From positions 62,001 through 126,000 of the forward strand of contig JBBQZU010000003.1 in NCBI GenBank assembly GCA_038207425.1: a DNA stretch of 64,000 bases. The letters run 5' to 3'. The position numbers and the translations under genes are program-made. Origin of the DNA: JBBQZU01 sp038207425 (GTDB taxonomy: Bacteria > Bacteroidota > Bacteroidia > Flavobacteriales_D > Cryomorphaceae). Within the stretch, counting starts at the first letter, position 1. The number at the start of each line of letters is the position of its first letter. Positions 18,535-27,541 of the stretch are shown one piece after another. The notes beneath the pieces were generated by a model. That model did not search any database, was not told the origin of the DNA, and saw nothing but the letters and a program-made list of their open reading frames with translations.

Positions 18535-19059
18535 TTACCAATGGTGGGCATCATGGTCGAACCACTTGCCCTGCACCCGCAAAGTTTGCTCTATTATGTC
18601 GCGTACACAACCTTCGCCGCCATTTTTATGCGAAACGTAATGTGCTACTTGCCTTACTTCTATGCTGGCATCGTGCGGACAAGTTGCGACCCCTACCTTG
18701 CAGAGCACTTCATAATCAGGTATATCGTCGCCCATATATAATACTTCATGGTCAGCTAGACCCGTTTTCTCCAAAAATGCATTGTATACCTGCAGCTTAT
18801 TGCTGCTTTCGAGGTAAATATGTTGTACACCGAGCCGTTGAAAAGCATCAGAAACTGCCATGCTGTTGCCTCCTGTGATGATGGCCAGAATATAGCCCTT
18901 CTTCACAGCATACTGTATCGCATAGCTGTCGCGGGCACTGAGTCTACGCAATAACTGGCCATCGGGCATTACTATTACCGTACCGTCAGTAAAAACACCG
19001 TCAACATCAAAAATAAGCGTTGTAATTCCGGGGAGTCGCTCTTTATAACTTGTCGTCAT
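18535..19059 (-). CDS. kdsC: KdsC-like HAD phosphatase (KDO-8-phosphate phosphatase)
   Basis: 174 residues, a C0-type (capless) HAD. Motif I is FDVDGVFTDG (Asp18, Asp20), motif II ITGGNS, and motif IV MGDDIPDYEVL. The C-terminal KNGGEGCVRDI is the KdsC hallmark that closes over the neighbouring subunit. It would hydrolyse KDO 8-phosphate on the way to CMP-KDO for lipopolysaccharide inner core. It overlaps the DUF2520 gene by 17 bp. Confidence 0.88.
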   Translation of the reverse strand: MTTSYKERLPGITTLIFDVDGVFTDGTVIVMPDGQLLRRLSARDSYAIQYAVKKGYILAIITGGNSMAVSDAFQRLGVQHIYLESSNKLQVYNAFLEKTGLADHEVLYMGDDIPDYEVLCKVGVATCPHDASIEVRQVAHYVSHKNGGEGCVRDIIEQTLRVQGKWFDHDAHHW

Positions 19060-19828
19060 GGTTGCGGTTGTATATTTCCCGGGTAAGCAGGTCGTATATC
19101 TGTCGGAAATTATTGTTCTCGCCTAGCAAGGCTTGATGCGCTTTGATTGTTTCAAGATCGCCGCGCGAAGCAGGCCCTGTTTGCGACTCAGCGGCACGCT
19201 GCATGAGTACTTTATTGGCAGTTTCTAGAATCAGCGGGTGCATAATGGTTCGGTCAATACCTGCCTTATCAAGCAACTCTTCAGAAAACTCGAACATAAG
19301 ATTACCAAAGTTATTGGCAAAGACCGCTGCAAGGTGAAGACTTTTGCGTTGTTCAGAATTCAGAAAGTGCACTTTTCGCGAAAGCCTTTCGGCCAAAAGT
19401 CCCAACAGATTTACGTCGGCATCATTTTCCGCTTCTATGCAAAATGGCACATTCTCCCAAACAACCTTTTTGTCGTATGTAAAACTTTGCAAAGGATAGA
19501 AAACTCCGCGGCGCAAATAACTCGGTATTATTTTCATGGGCACTGCCCCTGATGTGTGCACCACAAGGGCCTTGGTATTCTCATTGATCTTTCGCGCCAG
19601 CGGGCCTATGGCATCATCGGTGATGGCAATAATAATAATATCTGCGTTAATTGGTTTTGATACATCTTTGATAATTTTTGCTTTCAGCCGGGTGGCTAAT
19701 TTTTCGGCACGCTCAGGGGTACGGCCATATATACCCACTATTTCTGCGCCTGCATTCTGCATGGCTGCACCAAGCTGGTGTGCCACGCGGCCAGCTCCCA
19801 ATATGGCAATTCGGTTTAGTTCGCTCAT
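19043..19828 (-). CDS. Rossmann-fold DUF2520 protein
   Basis: 261 residues. An N-terminal NAD(P)-binding Rossmann motif (GAGRVAHQLGAAM) resembles pyrroline-5-carboxylate reductase and 6-phosphogluconate dehydrogenase-like folds; the C-terminal helical part is DUF2520, with HTSGAVP and YPLQSFT in the linker. This pair of domains is conserved in Bacteroidota next to kdsC. The reaction is unknown. It starts 6 bp after ccmF and overlaps kdsC by 17 bp. Confidence 0.85.
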   Translation of the reverse strand: MSELNRIAILGAGRVAHQLGAAMQNAGAEIVGIYGRTPERAEKLATRLKAKIIKDVSKPINADIIIIAITDDAIGPLARKINENTKALVVHTSGAVPMKIIPSYLRRGVFYPLQSFTYDKKVVWENVPFCIEAENDADVNLLGLLAERLSRKVHFLNSEQRKSLHLAAVFANNFGNLMFEFSEELLDKAGIDRTIMHPLILETANKVLMQRAAESQTGPASRGDLETIKAHQALLGENNNFRQIYDLLTREIYNRNHDDKL

Positions 19829-19834
19829 TCTTTG

Positions 19835-22630
19835 CTAAGTGGTTCGTTTGGCAATTTTTATCCTGTGGCGTATGGCCATGACAGTTCCTATAAACATGAT
19901 GATACAACCTATCCACAAAATGTTGATCATGGGAAATTCAATGGCTTGCATGACTACAAATTCTTTTCGGTTTGATACATGTTCTGATACAAGAAACGAA
20001 TGTTTTCCGGAAATAGGATCGATTTTGTCAAAACTTATCTGAAGCCCAATTTCCTCAACAATAGCAAAATCAGGAATGTGCATTACTGAATCCCGCAAAA
20101 TGTAAAGTGGTTCGGCATCATATCTCTTGCCTTCCGCATCTCTTATACCCACAATGGCGCGGACAGCGAGGTCATTTTTGCCCACCATATACTGCTCCCT
20201 AGCTTCATCGCGCACTACCGAAAGCCCATTAAGTCTGATTAGGGTAGTGCCTATAAAAGCGGTATCGCCCACGGCGAGTTGTAGTTCATCAGGTGCCCTG
20301 AAGCCCAGTTCATTGGTATCCACATCGAGTTCTGCCCAGCGTATATGGGTGTAGATATCACGGTTCCAGTAGCGCTTTGTAGAAGGTTCAGGCACATTGC
20401 CAAATTCAGGGTTGAGCTGAATTCTGGGATTCAATGTGAAAAGCAATTCACCTGGCCTGTGGGGTGACCAGCGTTTCACATTTTCAATATTAATTTCTCT
20501 GGGGTCGTCTACCAACTCCCATCGCTGCTGATCCATGATAAAATCAGGGCCTGGAGTATGTGTTTCAATTGCCTTAAACAATGCGCCACGCGCTATGGTT
20601 AGCTCTCCTTGCTGCACCTGCCGTGGCTCTTTCGAGAAATAATCTACCTGGTAATATACATTTACACCCTCTTTTCTTTTGCCTGAAAATGAAACGAAAT
20701 AAGGGCCCATCGGAATGGTGTCGTTGATGAAGAGCAGGATGTCTTCATTGTTTTTAAAGTTCTCGTTGAGACGCTCTATATCAAAACGACTTGCGTTTTC
20801 TGAAATTTTCTCACTGCGGGCAGTAGAAATCAAAGCGCCGAGCAAAACCATTCCAAATCCAATATGGGCTACCGATGCGCCCGCCACATCCATCTTTCCG
20901 CGTATGATGCGAATCATGTAATTTAAATTGGCGACAATTGCGAAAAGCGCAGTAAATAGCAGAATGATCAGCGGCTTTTCATCAGCAGAAAACCCAAAGG
21001 CCACAGCTATAAGTGCTGTGAGAATAAGTGCAACAACAAATGAAATAATCAGCTTCTTGATAAACTCGCCAAAGCCGGTTTTGCCATATCTGAGATACTG
21101 CCCAAAAGCAATCAGAAAGGTGATGATAAATGCAAACGGCACCTGCCACTTATTGAAATGCTCAATGCGATCGCTGTGTGGGGCGAGTTTCCCTTCAGCA
21201 AGTGCCTGAAAACCTTCAATATTAGTGAGTTTGTAAATATCCATCAAAGGACCAGCAAAAGGCTGGGCAAGAATATTCCAGATTGGCTTTGATGTTTCCA
21301 ATCCAATCTGCACGGCTGAAAGAAGCAATACAAGTGAGCCAATAAATATCCAGAACTCACGACTCCACAGGGGCTCTTCTTCGGCCGGCTTAGGAAAAAA
21401 TCGGCGGTACGCGACGATTAGCATAACAACAGCGGCACCTGCAAACGCCACAAGTGCGGCCACTCCTGCAGAAAATATCACGGTAGTAAGTAAAAGAAAT
21501 GCTGAAGCCGCTACAAAAAGAAGTCTCATCTTGCGATCCAAGAGCAACAAAATCACGCTCACGAAAGTAAGCGTAAGCAATATAGTGAGGTGCTGAAGCA
21601 TCAGCCCATTTCCTGTAAAGGAGTGCACCGATGTATCGCCAAGCACACCTGAATGCACCAGAAATGACGCGTACATTACCAGCACAGAGGTGATAAGAGT
21701 TAGGAATAGGGCCGTATACAGAGAGTTGTTCTTGCGCTGATTAATCACCATAACGTGCGCTGCACCAACCATAGTAATCCACGGTATAAGGCTTGCATTT
21801 TCTACTGGATCCCACGCCCAGAAGCCTCCGAAACTCAATGCTTCGTAAGCCCACGCACCACCCATGAGTATGCCAATGCCCAACACCGATACAGAGAAAA
21901 ATGCCCATGGAATTGCGGGCTTAATCCACTCGCGTATATTTCCGCTCCAGAGCCCTGCTACTGCAAATGCGAATGGTATAAGGGTGCTGGCATAACCTAA
22001 GAACAAAGTAGGCGGATGTATAGTCATCCAATAATTTTGCAGCAGCGGGTTGAGGCCGCGCCCATTAGCGAATCCGGGATTCTGCGACATATAGTCTGCT
22101 ACCTGCGTCCAGGGCAAACCAATATTCTCGGGCAGTTCTCTGATCAACTTAAACGGTGTACTGCCTATCTGCGCATCGAAAATGTACACACCCAGAATCA
22201 TTGATCCAAGCATTACCTGCATAGCCGAAATGGTAAACATGGTAAGGTTTTCCCACTTTCTCACTGATATGAGCAATACATTGCCAAGCACCATGTGCCA
22301 AAAACTCCATAGGATAAAGCTACCCTCCTGCCCTTCCCAAAAACAAGAAAATATATAGCGCAATGGCATATCCCGATTTGCATGTTTCCATACATAATCG
22401 TACTCAAAATACTTATTAAAAAGCATAAAGAACAGTGTGGCTGCAACGCCGAAAAGCGCTATGGAATGCACCCTGAAAGCAAGCCGGCCGAGCTTACGGT
22501 GGGCTTCAGCTTTGCTGTAATGACCAATAAGATAGGCCACCGCAGAAAGCAGGGCACCAACGAATGAAACTATAACAAGGGTGTTGCCCAGCCTTCCGGC
22601 AAAAGTGTGTTCACCGATATATTCTATCAT
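19835..22630 (-). CDS. ccmF: Cytochrome c haem lyase subunit CcmF (CcmF/NrfE/CcsA family)
   Basis: 931 residues with about 15 membrane helices. The haem-handling WWD motif is at about 253-285 (GGAWAYEALSF, GGFWAWDPVENASLIPW), with conserved periplasmic histidines (TIHPPTLFLGY). It is much longer than E. coli CcmF (about 650), because of a large periplasmic region of roughly 300 residues near the C-terminus before a last helix at about 895-915. CcmF receives haem from CcmE and attaches it to apocytochrome c in the periplasm. It overlaps ccmE by 4 bp (ATGA). Confidence 0.92.
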   Translation of the reverse strand: MIEYIGEHTFAGRLGNTLVIVSFVGALLSAVAYLIGHYSKAEAHRKLGRLAFRVHSIALFGVAATLFFMLFNKYFEYDYVWKHANRDMPLRYIFSCFWEGQEGSFILWSFWHMVLGNVLLISVRKWENLTMFTISAMQVMLGSMILGVYIFDAQIGSTPFKLIRELPENIGLPWTQVADYMSQNPGFANGRGLNPLLQNYWMTIHPPTLFLGYASTLIPFAFAVAGLWSGNIREWIKPAIPWAFFSVSVLGIGILMGGAWAYEALSFGGFWAWDPVENASLIPWITMVGAAHVMVINQRKNNSLYTALFLTLITSVLVMYASFLVHSGVLGDTSVHSFTGNGLMLQHLTILLTLTFVSVILLLLDRKMRLLFVAASAFLLLTTVIFSAGVAALVAFAGAAVVMLIVAYRRFFPKPAEEEPLWSREFWIFIGSLVLLLSAVQIGLETSKPIWNILAQPFAGPLMDIYKLTNIEGFQALAEGKLAPHSDRIEHFNKWQVPFAFIITFLIAFGQYLRYGKTGFGEFIKKLIISFVVALILTALIAVAFGFSADEKPLIILLFTALFAIVANLNYMIRIIRGKMDVAGASVAHIGFGMVLLGALISTARSEKISENASRFDIERLNENFKNNEDILLFINDTIPMGPYFVSFSGKRKEGVNVYYQVDYFSKEPRQVQQGELTIARGALFKAIETHTPGPDFIMDQQRWELVDDPREINIENVKRWSPHRPGELLFTLNPRIQLNPEFGNVPEPSTKRYWNRDIYTHIRWAELDVDTNELGFRAPDELQLAVGDTAFIGTTLIRLNGLSVVRDEAREQYMVGKNDLAVRAIVGIRDAEGKRYDAEPLYILRDSVMHIPDFAIVEEIGLQISFDKIDPISGKHSFLVSEHVSNRKEFVVMQAIEFPMINILWIGCIIMFIGTVMAIRHRIKIAKRTT

Positions 22631-23043
22631 TGATAGGTATCTTTTGCTGAAGTGGTTTCCATATCAAACTTGCCTTCCTCCTTGTATTTAGAAGGACACT
22701 TCATAAGAATATCCGATGCATAAAACTCATCGCCTTCTGCCTTTCCGATAATCACGACACTTTCTGACCGTTCAAAATCCTGTGGCTTGCTCTTGTTGAG
22801 CAGCACTTTTCGCCGTTGGCCTGCATTGTCAATCATGGTAAACTCTGTAAGATTCGGGTTTACTTCAGGCTTGTAGGCTATAGCAGCGGTGCGGTCCAGC
22901 GTGCCTACCACGTGAAATTCTTTACCGGGTTTTGAAAAGGCCTTTTCAAAGTCGGCATATGAGCTTGATTGTGTAACAGAGCCTATAAAGAATGTGATTA
23001 CGACAGCAATCAGGACTATGGCTATTATGGATGTCTTTTTCAT
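22627..23043 (-). CDS. ccmE: Cytochrome c maturation haem chaperone CcmE, Cys variant
   Basis: 138 residues: one N-terminal membrane anchor (about 5-22), then an OB-fold domain in the periplasm. In classical CcmE a histidine in HxxxY binds haem covalently; here the matching segment reads ILMKCPSKY, so Cys116 replaces the His and Tyr120 is kept. This is the CxxxY type, described for some archaea and sulfate reducers. It is coupled to ccmF (4-bp overlap) and lies 7 bp after the CcmD-like gene. Confidence 0.9.
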   Translation of the reverse strand: MKKTSIIAIVLIAVVITFFIGSVTQSSSYADFEKAFSKPGKEFHVVGTLDRTAAIAYKPEVNPNLTEFTMIDNAGQRRKVLLNKSKPQDFERSESVVIIGKAEGDEFYASDILMKCPSKYKEEGKFDMETTSAKDTYQ

Positions 23044-23050
23044 TGTGCGT

Positions 23051-23269
23051 TTATTTATCGTCTTTCTCCAGCCTTTTTAACTTCCTGTCAATACTGATAA
23101 GGTATACCAGTAGAATAAGGAACATCAGCACTACCACTCCAATAACAACATTGATTTTGCCCGATTCGTACATGGTATTTTCGAGCCATGAGTTGCCTGT
23201 TTGGGCAAGACCAATTTGAGGCAATATGCTTGCTACTACTACAATGAAGACCATGAGATGTTTAGTCAT
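23051..23269 (-). CDS. Small CcmD-like membrane protein
   Basis: 72 residues: a signal-peptide-like first hydrophobic segment ending LAQTG, a short polar stretch, then a second helix (about 40-58) and the charged tail RKLKRLEKDDK. Size, topology and position between ccmC and ccmE match the CcmD role, which links CcmABC to CcmE and helps release holo-CcmE. Sequence conservation in CcmD is low, so position carries most of the weight. One base separates it from ccmC. Confidence 0.75.
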   Translation of the reverse strand: MTKHLMVFIVVVASILPQIGLAQTGNSWLENTMYESGKINVVIGVVVLMFLILLVYLISIDRKLKRLEKDDK

Positions 23270-23270
23270 T

Positions 23271-24302
23271 TCAACGAAGAATTTTGTTCAGTTTGAGTTT
23301 TGAAATGCGGTTGCGTATTTGCAATATCCACATACCCATTCCAATCCAACCAATTACGGCAGGATAGAATACCACGCGAAGATTATCATCCAAATCGTAC
23401 TTGCTAAATGCCGGATTGCCGCCCACGCCCGGGTGCAACGAATCGGTAAGTCTGGGCAAAACCATCACGAAAAGAATCATCATAAAAAAAGCAAAAATAT
23501 TGTACACGGCCCCGAGACGTGCTGCTTTTTCTTCATCGCCTACTGATGAGCGCAGTACAAAGTATGCAAGATAGATGAGTACACCAATAGCAGCTCCGTT
23601 GAGGCGTGGGTCACTAACCCACCATGCCCCCCATGTAAACCGGGCCCAGAGCGAGCCTGTGGCAAGGCCAACTATTGCGAAAGCCAATCCCACATGGGCG
23701 GCATTGGCTGCAGCCAAATCATCCATAGCTTTATTTCCCGAAAGGTAACGTATGCTGGATACCAGTGAAGCGAGCATCAGGAATATCATGGCAAACCAAC
23801 TGGGCACATGAAAAAGTATATTGCGAATAGTTTCATTCAGGATGCTTTGATTTGGATAATTAAAGGCACCTGTTTCGGTAGCAGCCAAAGGCTTAAGGCA
23901 TGGCTGAGGCCGTATTGGGCTCAGGCCTACGTTTATACCATTTTGCATAAAAGCGGCGGGTAGCATTATGGTACCGTCAGCATCGCTGTTTATATAGAGA
24001 TCAAAGAATGAATCGCCAATTTCATCAGCTATGGAGAAACTGGCCCTGATATGGGTTTCGTCTACTACCACCAGCTCATATGGGCAGTAAACCAGATCGC
24101 TGTTTGCCAACCAAACCTGCAATGAAGACTCAGCAGATTTAAATTTGGTATTGTATCCTAGTATGGCAACCGACGTAGCGCCGTAGCTGAGCATATCGGG
24201 CGAAACGCTTACAATTCCGGGAGCCAGCGGGGCGCGAAAACCAAGTGCCAGCGTGAAGAGAATCAAGAGCGCGGAAAGGAATTTCCACCACTGTTTAGCC
24301 AT
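23271..24302 (-). CDS. ccmC: Haem exporter protein CcmC with enlarged N-terminal periplasmic region
   Basis: 343 residues. The C-terminal part (about 160-343) is a six-helix CcmC/CcsA domain with the haem-binding tryptophan motif WGAWWVSDPRLNG (near 220-232) and conserved His in LFHVPSWFAM. Between the first helix (about 5-23) and this domain lies an extra soluble segment of about 130 residues, predicted beta-rich and periplasmic, containing two Cys (near 73 and 135). E. coli CcmC is about 245 residues. CcmC loads haem onto CcmE. It is 15 bp after ccmB. Confidence 0.85.
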   Translation of the reverse strand: MAKQWWKFLSALLILFTLALGFRAPLAPGIVSVSPDMLSYGATSVAILGYNTKFKSAESSLQVWLANSDLVYCPYELVVVDETHIRASFSIADEIGDSFFDLYINSDADGTIMLPAAFMQNGINVGLSPIRPQPCLKPLAATETGAFNYPNQSILNETIRNILFHVPSWFAMIFLMLASLVSSIRYLSGNKAMDDLAAANAAHVGLAFAIVGLATGSLWARFTWGAWWVSDPRLNGAAIGVLIYLAYFVLRSSVGDEEKAARLGAVYNIFAFFMMILFVMVLPRLTDSLHPGVGGNPAFSKYDLDDNLRVVFYPAVIGWIGMGMWILQIRNRISKLKLNKILR

Positions 24303-24317
24303 TTTTGACCTTGCGAT

Positions 24318-24983
24318 TTATTCGCGCCAAAGGTATGGAAATAATATGTAGGAGAGCGCTGCCGAAAGCAGCATAATAGCCAATATTTGTAGGGCGTAAA
24401 CATGGTTTATTGACCAGGCAATGCCATCAATGGCATTCTTTGAAAACCGCATTAAAATGAGCAGCAAAGGCAAGATAACCGGCAATCCAAGAATAGCCAT
24501 CAGGCCGAGATTATTGTCGGTTTGGGCAGCTATGGCTGAAATAAGGGTGAGAATACAAGCAAGCCCAAAAGCACCGAGCAGGAGTGCAAGCATCAAAGCA
24601 GATACATCAGCCTGCTCGAGTGGGCCCGTGCCGATCATCACCGCAAATACCACGAAGCTGGTCAATACCATCACGGTAAGAAGCATTACATTGTAAAGCA
24701 TTTTACCGATTACAACAGCTTCGGGCCGGGCCAAGGTGAAGAGGTATAGTCTGCGCCCGGCATTCTCACTCGCGAAACTGCGGGCAGCAGCGTTGAAGGC
24801 GGCAAAAAGTACAATTATCCAAAACAAGGCATTCCAGGTGGGTACATCAACTATTTGGCTAAAGCCGGAGTAGGCTACGAAAATGGACGCAACTACATAT
24901 AAAAATACACTGCCTAAGGAATGGCGGCTACGCAATTCCATGCGAAGGTCCTTTAAAACTATGGCTTTGACTTCACTCCACAT
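24318..24983 (-). CDS. ccmB: Haem exporter permease CcmB
   Basis: 221 residues and six membrane helices, with the N-terminal pattern VLKDLRMELRSR of CcmB. It forms the membrane part of the CcmABC complex that drives release of haem-loaded CcmE. It is the first gene of the ten-gene minus-strand run; no ccmA ATPase gene is next to it. A TACCTTCG element, close to the -7 consensus, ends about 11 nt before the start. The start is fixed by CcmB family length. Confidence 0.9.
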   Translation of the reverse strand: MWSEVKAIVLKDLRMELRSRHSLGSVFLYVVASIFVAYSGFSQIVDVPTWNALFWIIVLFAAFNAAARSFASENAGRRLYLFTLARPEAVVIGKMLYNVMLLTVMVLTSFVVFAVMIGTGPLEQADVSALMLALLLGAFGLACILTLISAIAAQTDNNLGLMAILGLPVILPLLLILMRFSKNAIDGIAWSINHVYALQILAIMLLSAALSYILFPYLWRE

Positions 24984-25129
24984 TTACGAACGAAGGTAGC
25001 AATATTGACTGGCAACTTAGGTGATTGAATTGTTGAACCGCGCGAGTTGCCGCAGCTCATTGTAAAAAGAAAATAGGCCTATACTTTAGCCATTAAATCA
25101 TCTACCAAGAAGTAGCTTCTGAAAATGCT

Positions 25130-26524
25130 TTAAAATTCTCTTGTGCTTCCATCTTCCGGAATATCTATATGATGAAAACCAGCATTGGTGAGATGTTCTC
25201 TGTAAGCCACTTGCCTGTCATATTGTCCATGAACCAGAAAGAGATGTTTGATAAGATGTGGCTCCTGACATTTCAGGTAATCTATCATTTCACTATAATC
25301 TCCATGCGCACTGTATGAATCCATTATCTCCACCTTCGCTCTCACATTGAGTTCTTTATCGAAAAGTTTGATTTTTGCCGCACCATCGCGCAACCTGCCA
25401 CCAAGCGATGACGGCTCGCAATAGCCTACTATCAGAACAGTATTTCTTTCATTCTCTATATTGTTATAGATATGGTGCAGGATACGGCCTGCTTCTATCA
25501 TGCCCGATGCTGAAATAATGATGCAGGGTTCGTTGATGGTATTGATGAGTTTTGAATATTTCACATCGCGTATATAATGCAGGCGGGCAAATCCGAAAGG
25601 ATTCCGATCGCGCTCCATATACCGAAGCAGCTCACTGTTGTAATGCTCAGGGAAAGATTTAACAATATCTGTGGCATTGGTGCTGAGCGGGCTGTCAACA
25701 AATACCTTAATGGGTGGAAGTTTACCGGCATTTTCAAGCTTGTCGAGCGCATGTACAATTTCCTGCGTGCGCCCAAGGCTGAAAGCAGGGATGATAAGTT
25801 TGCCTCTATTCTCCACACAAGTTTCTACCACAATTTCCCGAAGTCGTTCTATGGTATTTCCTTCATCCTCATGAAGCTTGTCGCCATAGGTACTTTCAGT
25901 GATAATAATTTCAGCCTGCGGAAAATCTTCCCATCCCCTAATGATCTGCTGCTTTTTGCGGCCTATGTCGCCGGTATATGCGATGCGATGCGTTTTGCGC
26001 CCTTCGCGCACACGCAAATTCACACATGCGCTGCCAAGTATGTGGCCCACGTAGGTAAACATGAGCGAAACATCAGGGTGAAGCTCATGCCATCCGTCAT
26101 AGTTAAGTGTTGTGAATAGCTGCAGCGTCGCAATTACATCGTCAGCATCGTAAAGGGGTTCATCGGTTTCGTCTTTAATATTGTGCTTTTTGCGAAATCC
26201 AAAATCACTTTGTTGAATCTGAGCCGAATCAGCAAGCATTATCTCACACAAGGCCCTGGTAGGTTCGGTTGCATAGATAGGACCCTTATAACCTTCTTTT
26301 ACCAAGCGAGGCAATAGACCAGAGTGATCAATATGTGCGTGCGAAAGTATCACCATATTCACCTTGGTGGGATCAAAGCCAAGGCGCCGGTTTCTATTGC
26401 CACGGGCCTCGTCCCTTCCTTGGTATAAGCCACAATCGAGCAATATGTGCAATCCCTGCTCTGTTTCGAGCAGGTGCTTCGAACCTGTAACCGATCGGGC
26501 AGCACCTTTAAAATGAATCTTCAA
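25130..26524 (-). CDS. Metallo-beta-lactamase/beta-CASP RNA-processing nuclease (YSH1/CPSF-like)
   Basis: 464 residues. Metallo-beta-lactamase core: SHAHIDHSG (His62, His64, Asp66, His67), then GHILGSAC and YTGDIGR. The beta-CASP motifs follow: ITESTYGD (A), ISASGMIEAGR (B region) and SYSAHGDY (C), with a C-terminal RMMBL-like segment (LVHGQ). This is the COG1236 group related to the cleavage and polyadenylation factor. Bacterial members act as endo- or exo-ribonucleases in the cytoplasm; the substrate here is unknown. Divergent from ridA, 65 bp apart. Confidence 0.88.
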   Translation of the reverse strand: MKIHFKGAARSVTGSKHLLETEQGLHILLDCGLYQGRDEARGNRNRRLGFDPTKVNMVILSHAHIDHSGLLPRLVKEGYKGPIYATEPTRALCEIMLADSAQIQQSDFGFRKKHNIKDETDEPLYDADDVIATLQLFTTLNYDGWHELHPDVSLMFTYVGHILGSACVNLRVREGRKTHRIAYTGDIGRKKQQIIRGWEDFPQAEIIITESTYGDKLHEDEGNTIERLREIVVETCVENRGKLIIPAFSLGRTQEIVHALDKLENAGKLPPIKVFVDSPLSTNATDIVKSFPEHYNSELLRYMERDRNPFGFARLHYIRDVKYSKLINTINEPCIIISASGMIEAGRILHHIYNNIENERNTVLIVGYCEPSSLGGRLRDGAAKIKLFDKELNVRAKVEIMDSYSAHGDYSEMIDYLKCQEPHLIKHLFLVHGQYDRQVAYREHLTNAGFHHIDIPEDGSTREF

Positions 26525-26589
26525 AAAGAAAAGATTTAGGCCGAAAGTTAGCGAAATGATTTTCGACCTTTGGCGAAAAACTTTTTAAA

Positions 26590-26967
26590 ATGCAAACCAT
26601 ACATACTGACAGAGCTCCGGCCGCACTTGGCCCTTACTCACAAGCTGTGAAACACGGCAATACCGTATATCTCAGCGGGCAAGTGGGCATCGACCCTGCC
26701 ACAGGCAAACTCAATAATACATCGCTTGACGTGGAAGCCCACCAGGTAATGAAAAATATTGGTGAGGTATTGAAAGCTGCCGGTATTAGCTACAGCCACA
26801 TCATTAAAACATCCATTTTCCTACTCGATATGAGCCGTTTTGCCGAAATCAATGCCATATACGGAAGCTATTTCGAAAAGCCATTTCCAGCAAGGGAAAC
26901 GGTACAGGTAAGCGCCTTGCCTGCAGGAGCACAGGTAGAAATATCGGTAATTGCTGCGGCTACTTAA
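26590..26967 (+). CDS. ridA: RidA family enamine/imine deaminase
   Basis: 125 residues, the full length of the trimeric Rid/YjgF/UK114 family. Diagnostic residues: Tyr16 in GPYSQAV, Arg102 in PARETVQV (carboxylate binding) and Glu117 in PAGAQVEI. It hydrolyses reactive enamine/imine intermediates such as 2-aminoacrylate, protecting PLP enzymes in the cytoplasm. It overlaps the end of the convergent membrane protein gene by 4 bp. A GACCTTTGG element lies about 20 nt upstream. Confidence 0.95.
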   Translation: MQTIHTDRAPAALGPYSQAVKHGNTVYLSGQVGIDPATGKLNNTSLDVEAHQVMKNIGEVLKAAGISYSHIIKTSIFLLDMSRFAEINAIYGSYFEKPFPARETVQVSALPAGAQVEISVIAAAT

Positions 26968-27485
26968 CGCAGGTGTTTGCGGTTCACATTGTACAAAAAA
27001 ACCATTATAAGGCCGCCAATAAGTGCTATGCCGTAGCCGATGGCTGTAATGATGTTTACACCAATGATGATCAGGGGGAAAATAATACCGATAAATTTGG
27101 CGAGTACATAGATATTGAATCCCCTTCGTCGCATTTGAAACATCTCATATGCCCCAAATGCTGATAGCAACGCAACCAGCATGGCAATGAGACCTAGGGA
27201 TGTGGCATTTTCTACCGTTTTTGCCAAAGTTGTAGCCAATGAATCCATAACGGACTGCATGATGCGAGAAGTATTTTCATCAGCACCATCCATACTCTCT
27301 GCAAGCTGCTCACTGATAGATTCCCACTGCGAATCATCAAATTCATTGGTAATGAAAATACCTACCAGTGAAGTGAAAAAATAATAAGCTGATGCAAGAA
27401 ATGTCAGTATGCAAAGCACCGTTAAAAAGGTGGGTCGTGAAGGATTGTTTTTACTTGGCTGGTAGTCTACAGTTTCAGTTTCCAT
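26964..27485 (-). CDS. Uncharacterised four-helix membrane protein
   Basis: 173 residues that I do not recognise as a named family. The N-terminal 18 residues are polar; a hydrophobic helix lies at about 20-45, followed by an acidic, helical, probably extracytoplasmic segment (about 48-90), then three further hydrophobic segments (about 95-112, 128-145, 148-165) and a basic end NRKHLR. The real start (ATG) is preceded by an AT-rich leader. Its 3' end overlaps ridA by 4 bp in convergent orientation. Probably an inner-membrane protein of unknown role. Confidence 0.65.
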   Translation of the reverse strand: METETVDYQPSKNNPSRPTFLTVLCILTFLASAYYFFTSLVGIFITNEFDDSQWESISEQLAESMDGADENTSRIMQSVMDSLATTLAKTVENATSLGLIAMLVALLSAFGAYEMFQMRRRGFNIYVLAKFIGIIFPLIIIGVNIITAIGYGIALIGGLIMVFLYNVNRKHLR

Positions 27486-27541
27486 AATTGTTTTGAGAGC
27501 TTTTAAAATTGCAGGTATGAATATGGCGTTTTTTCATGTAA

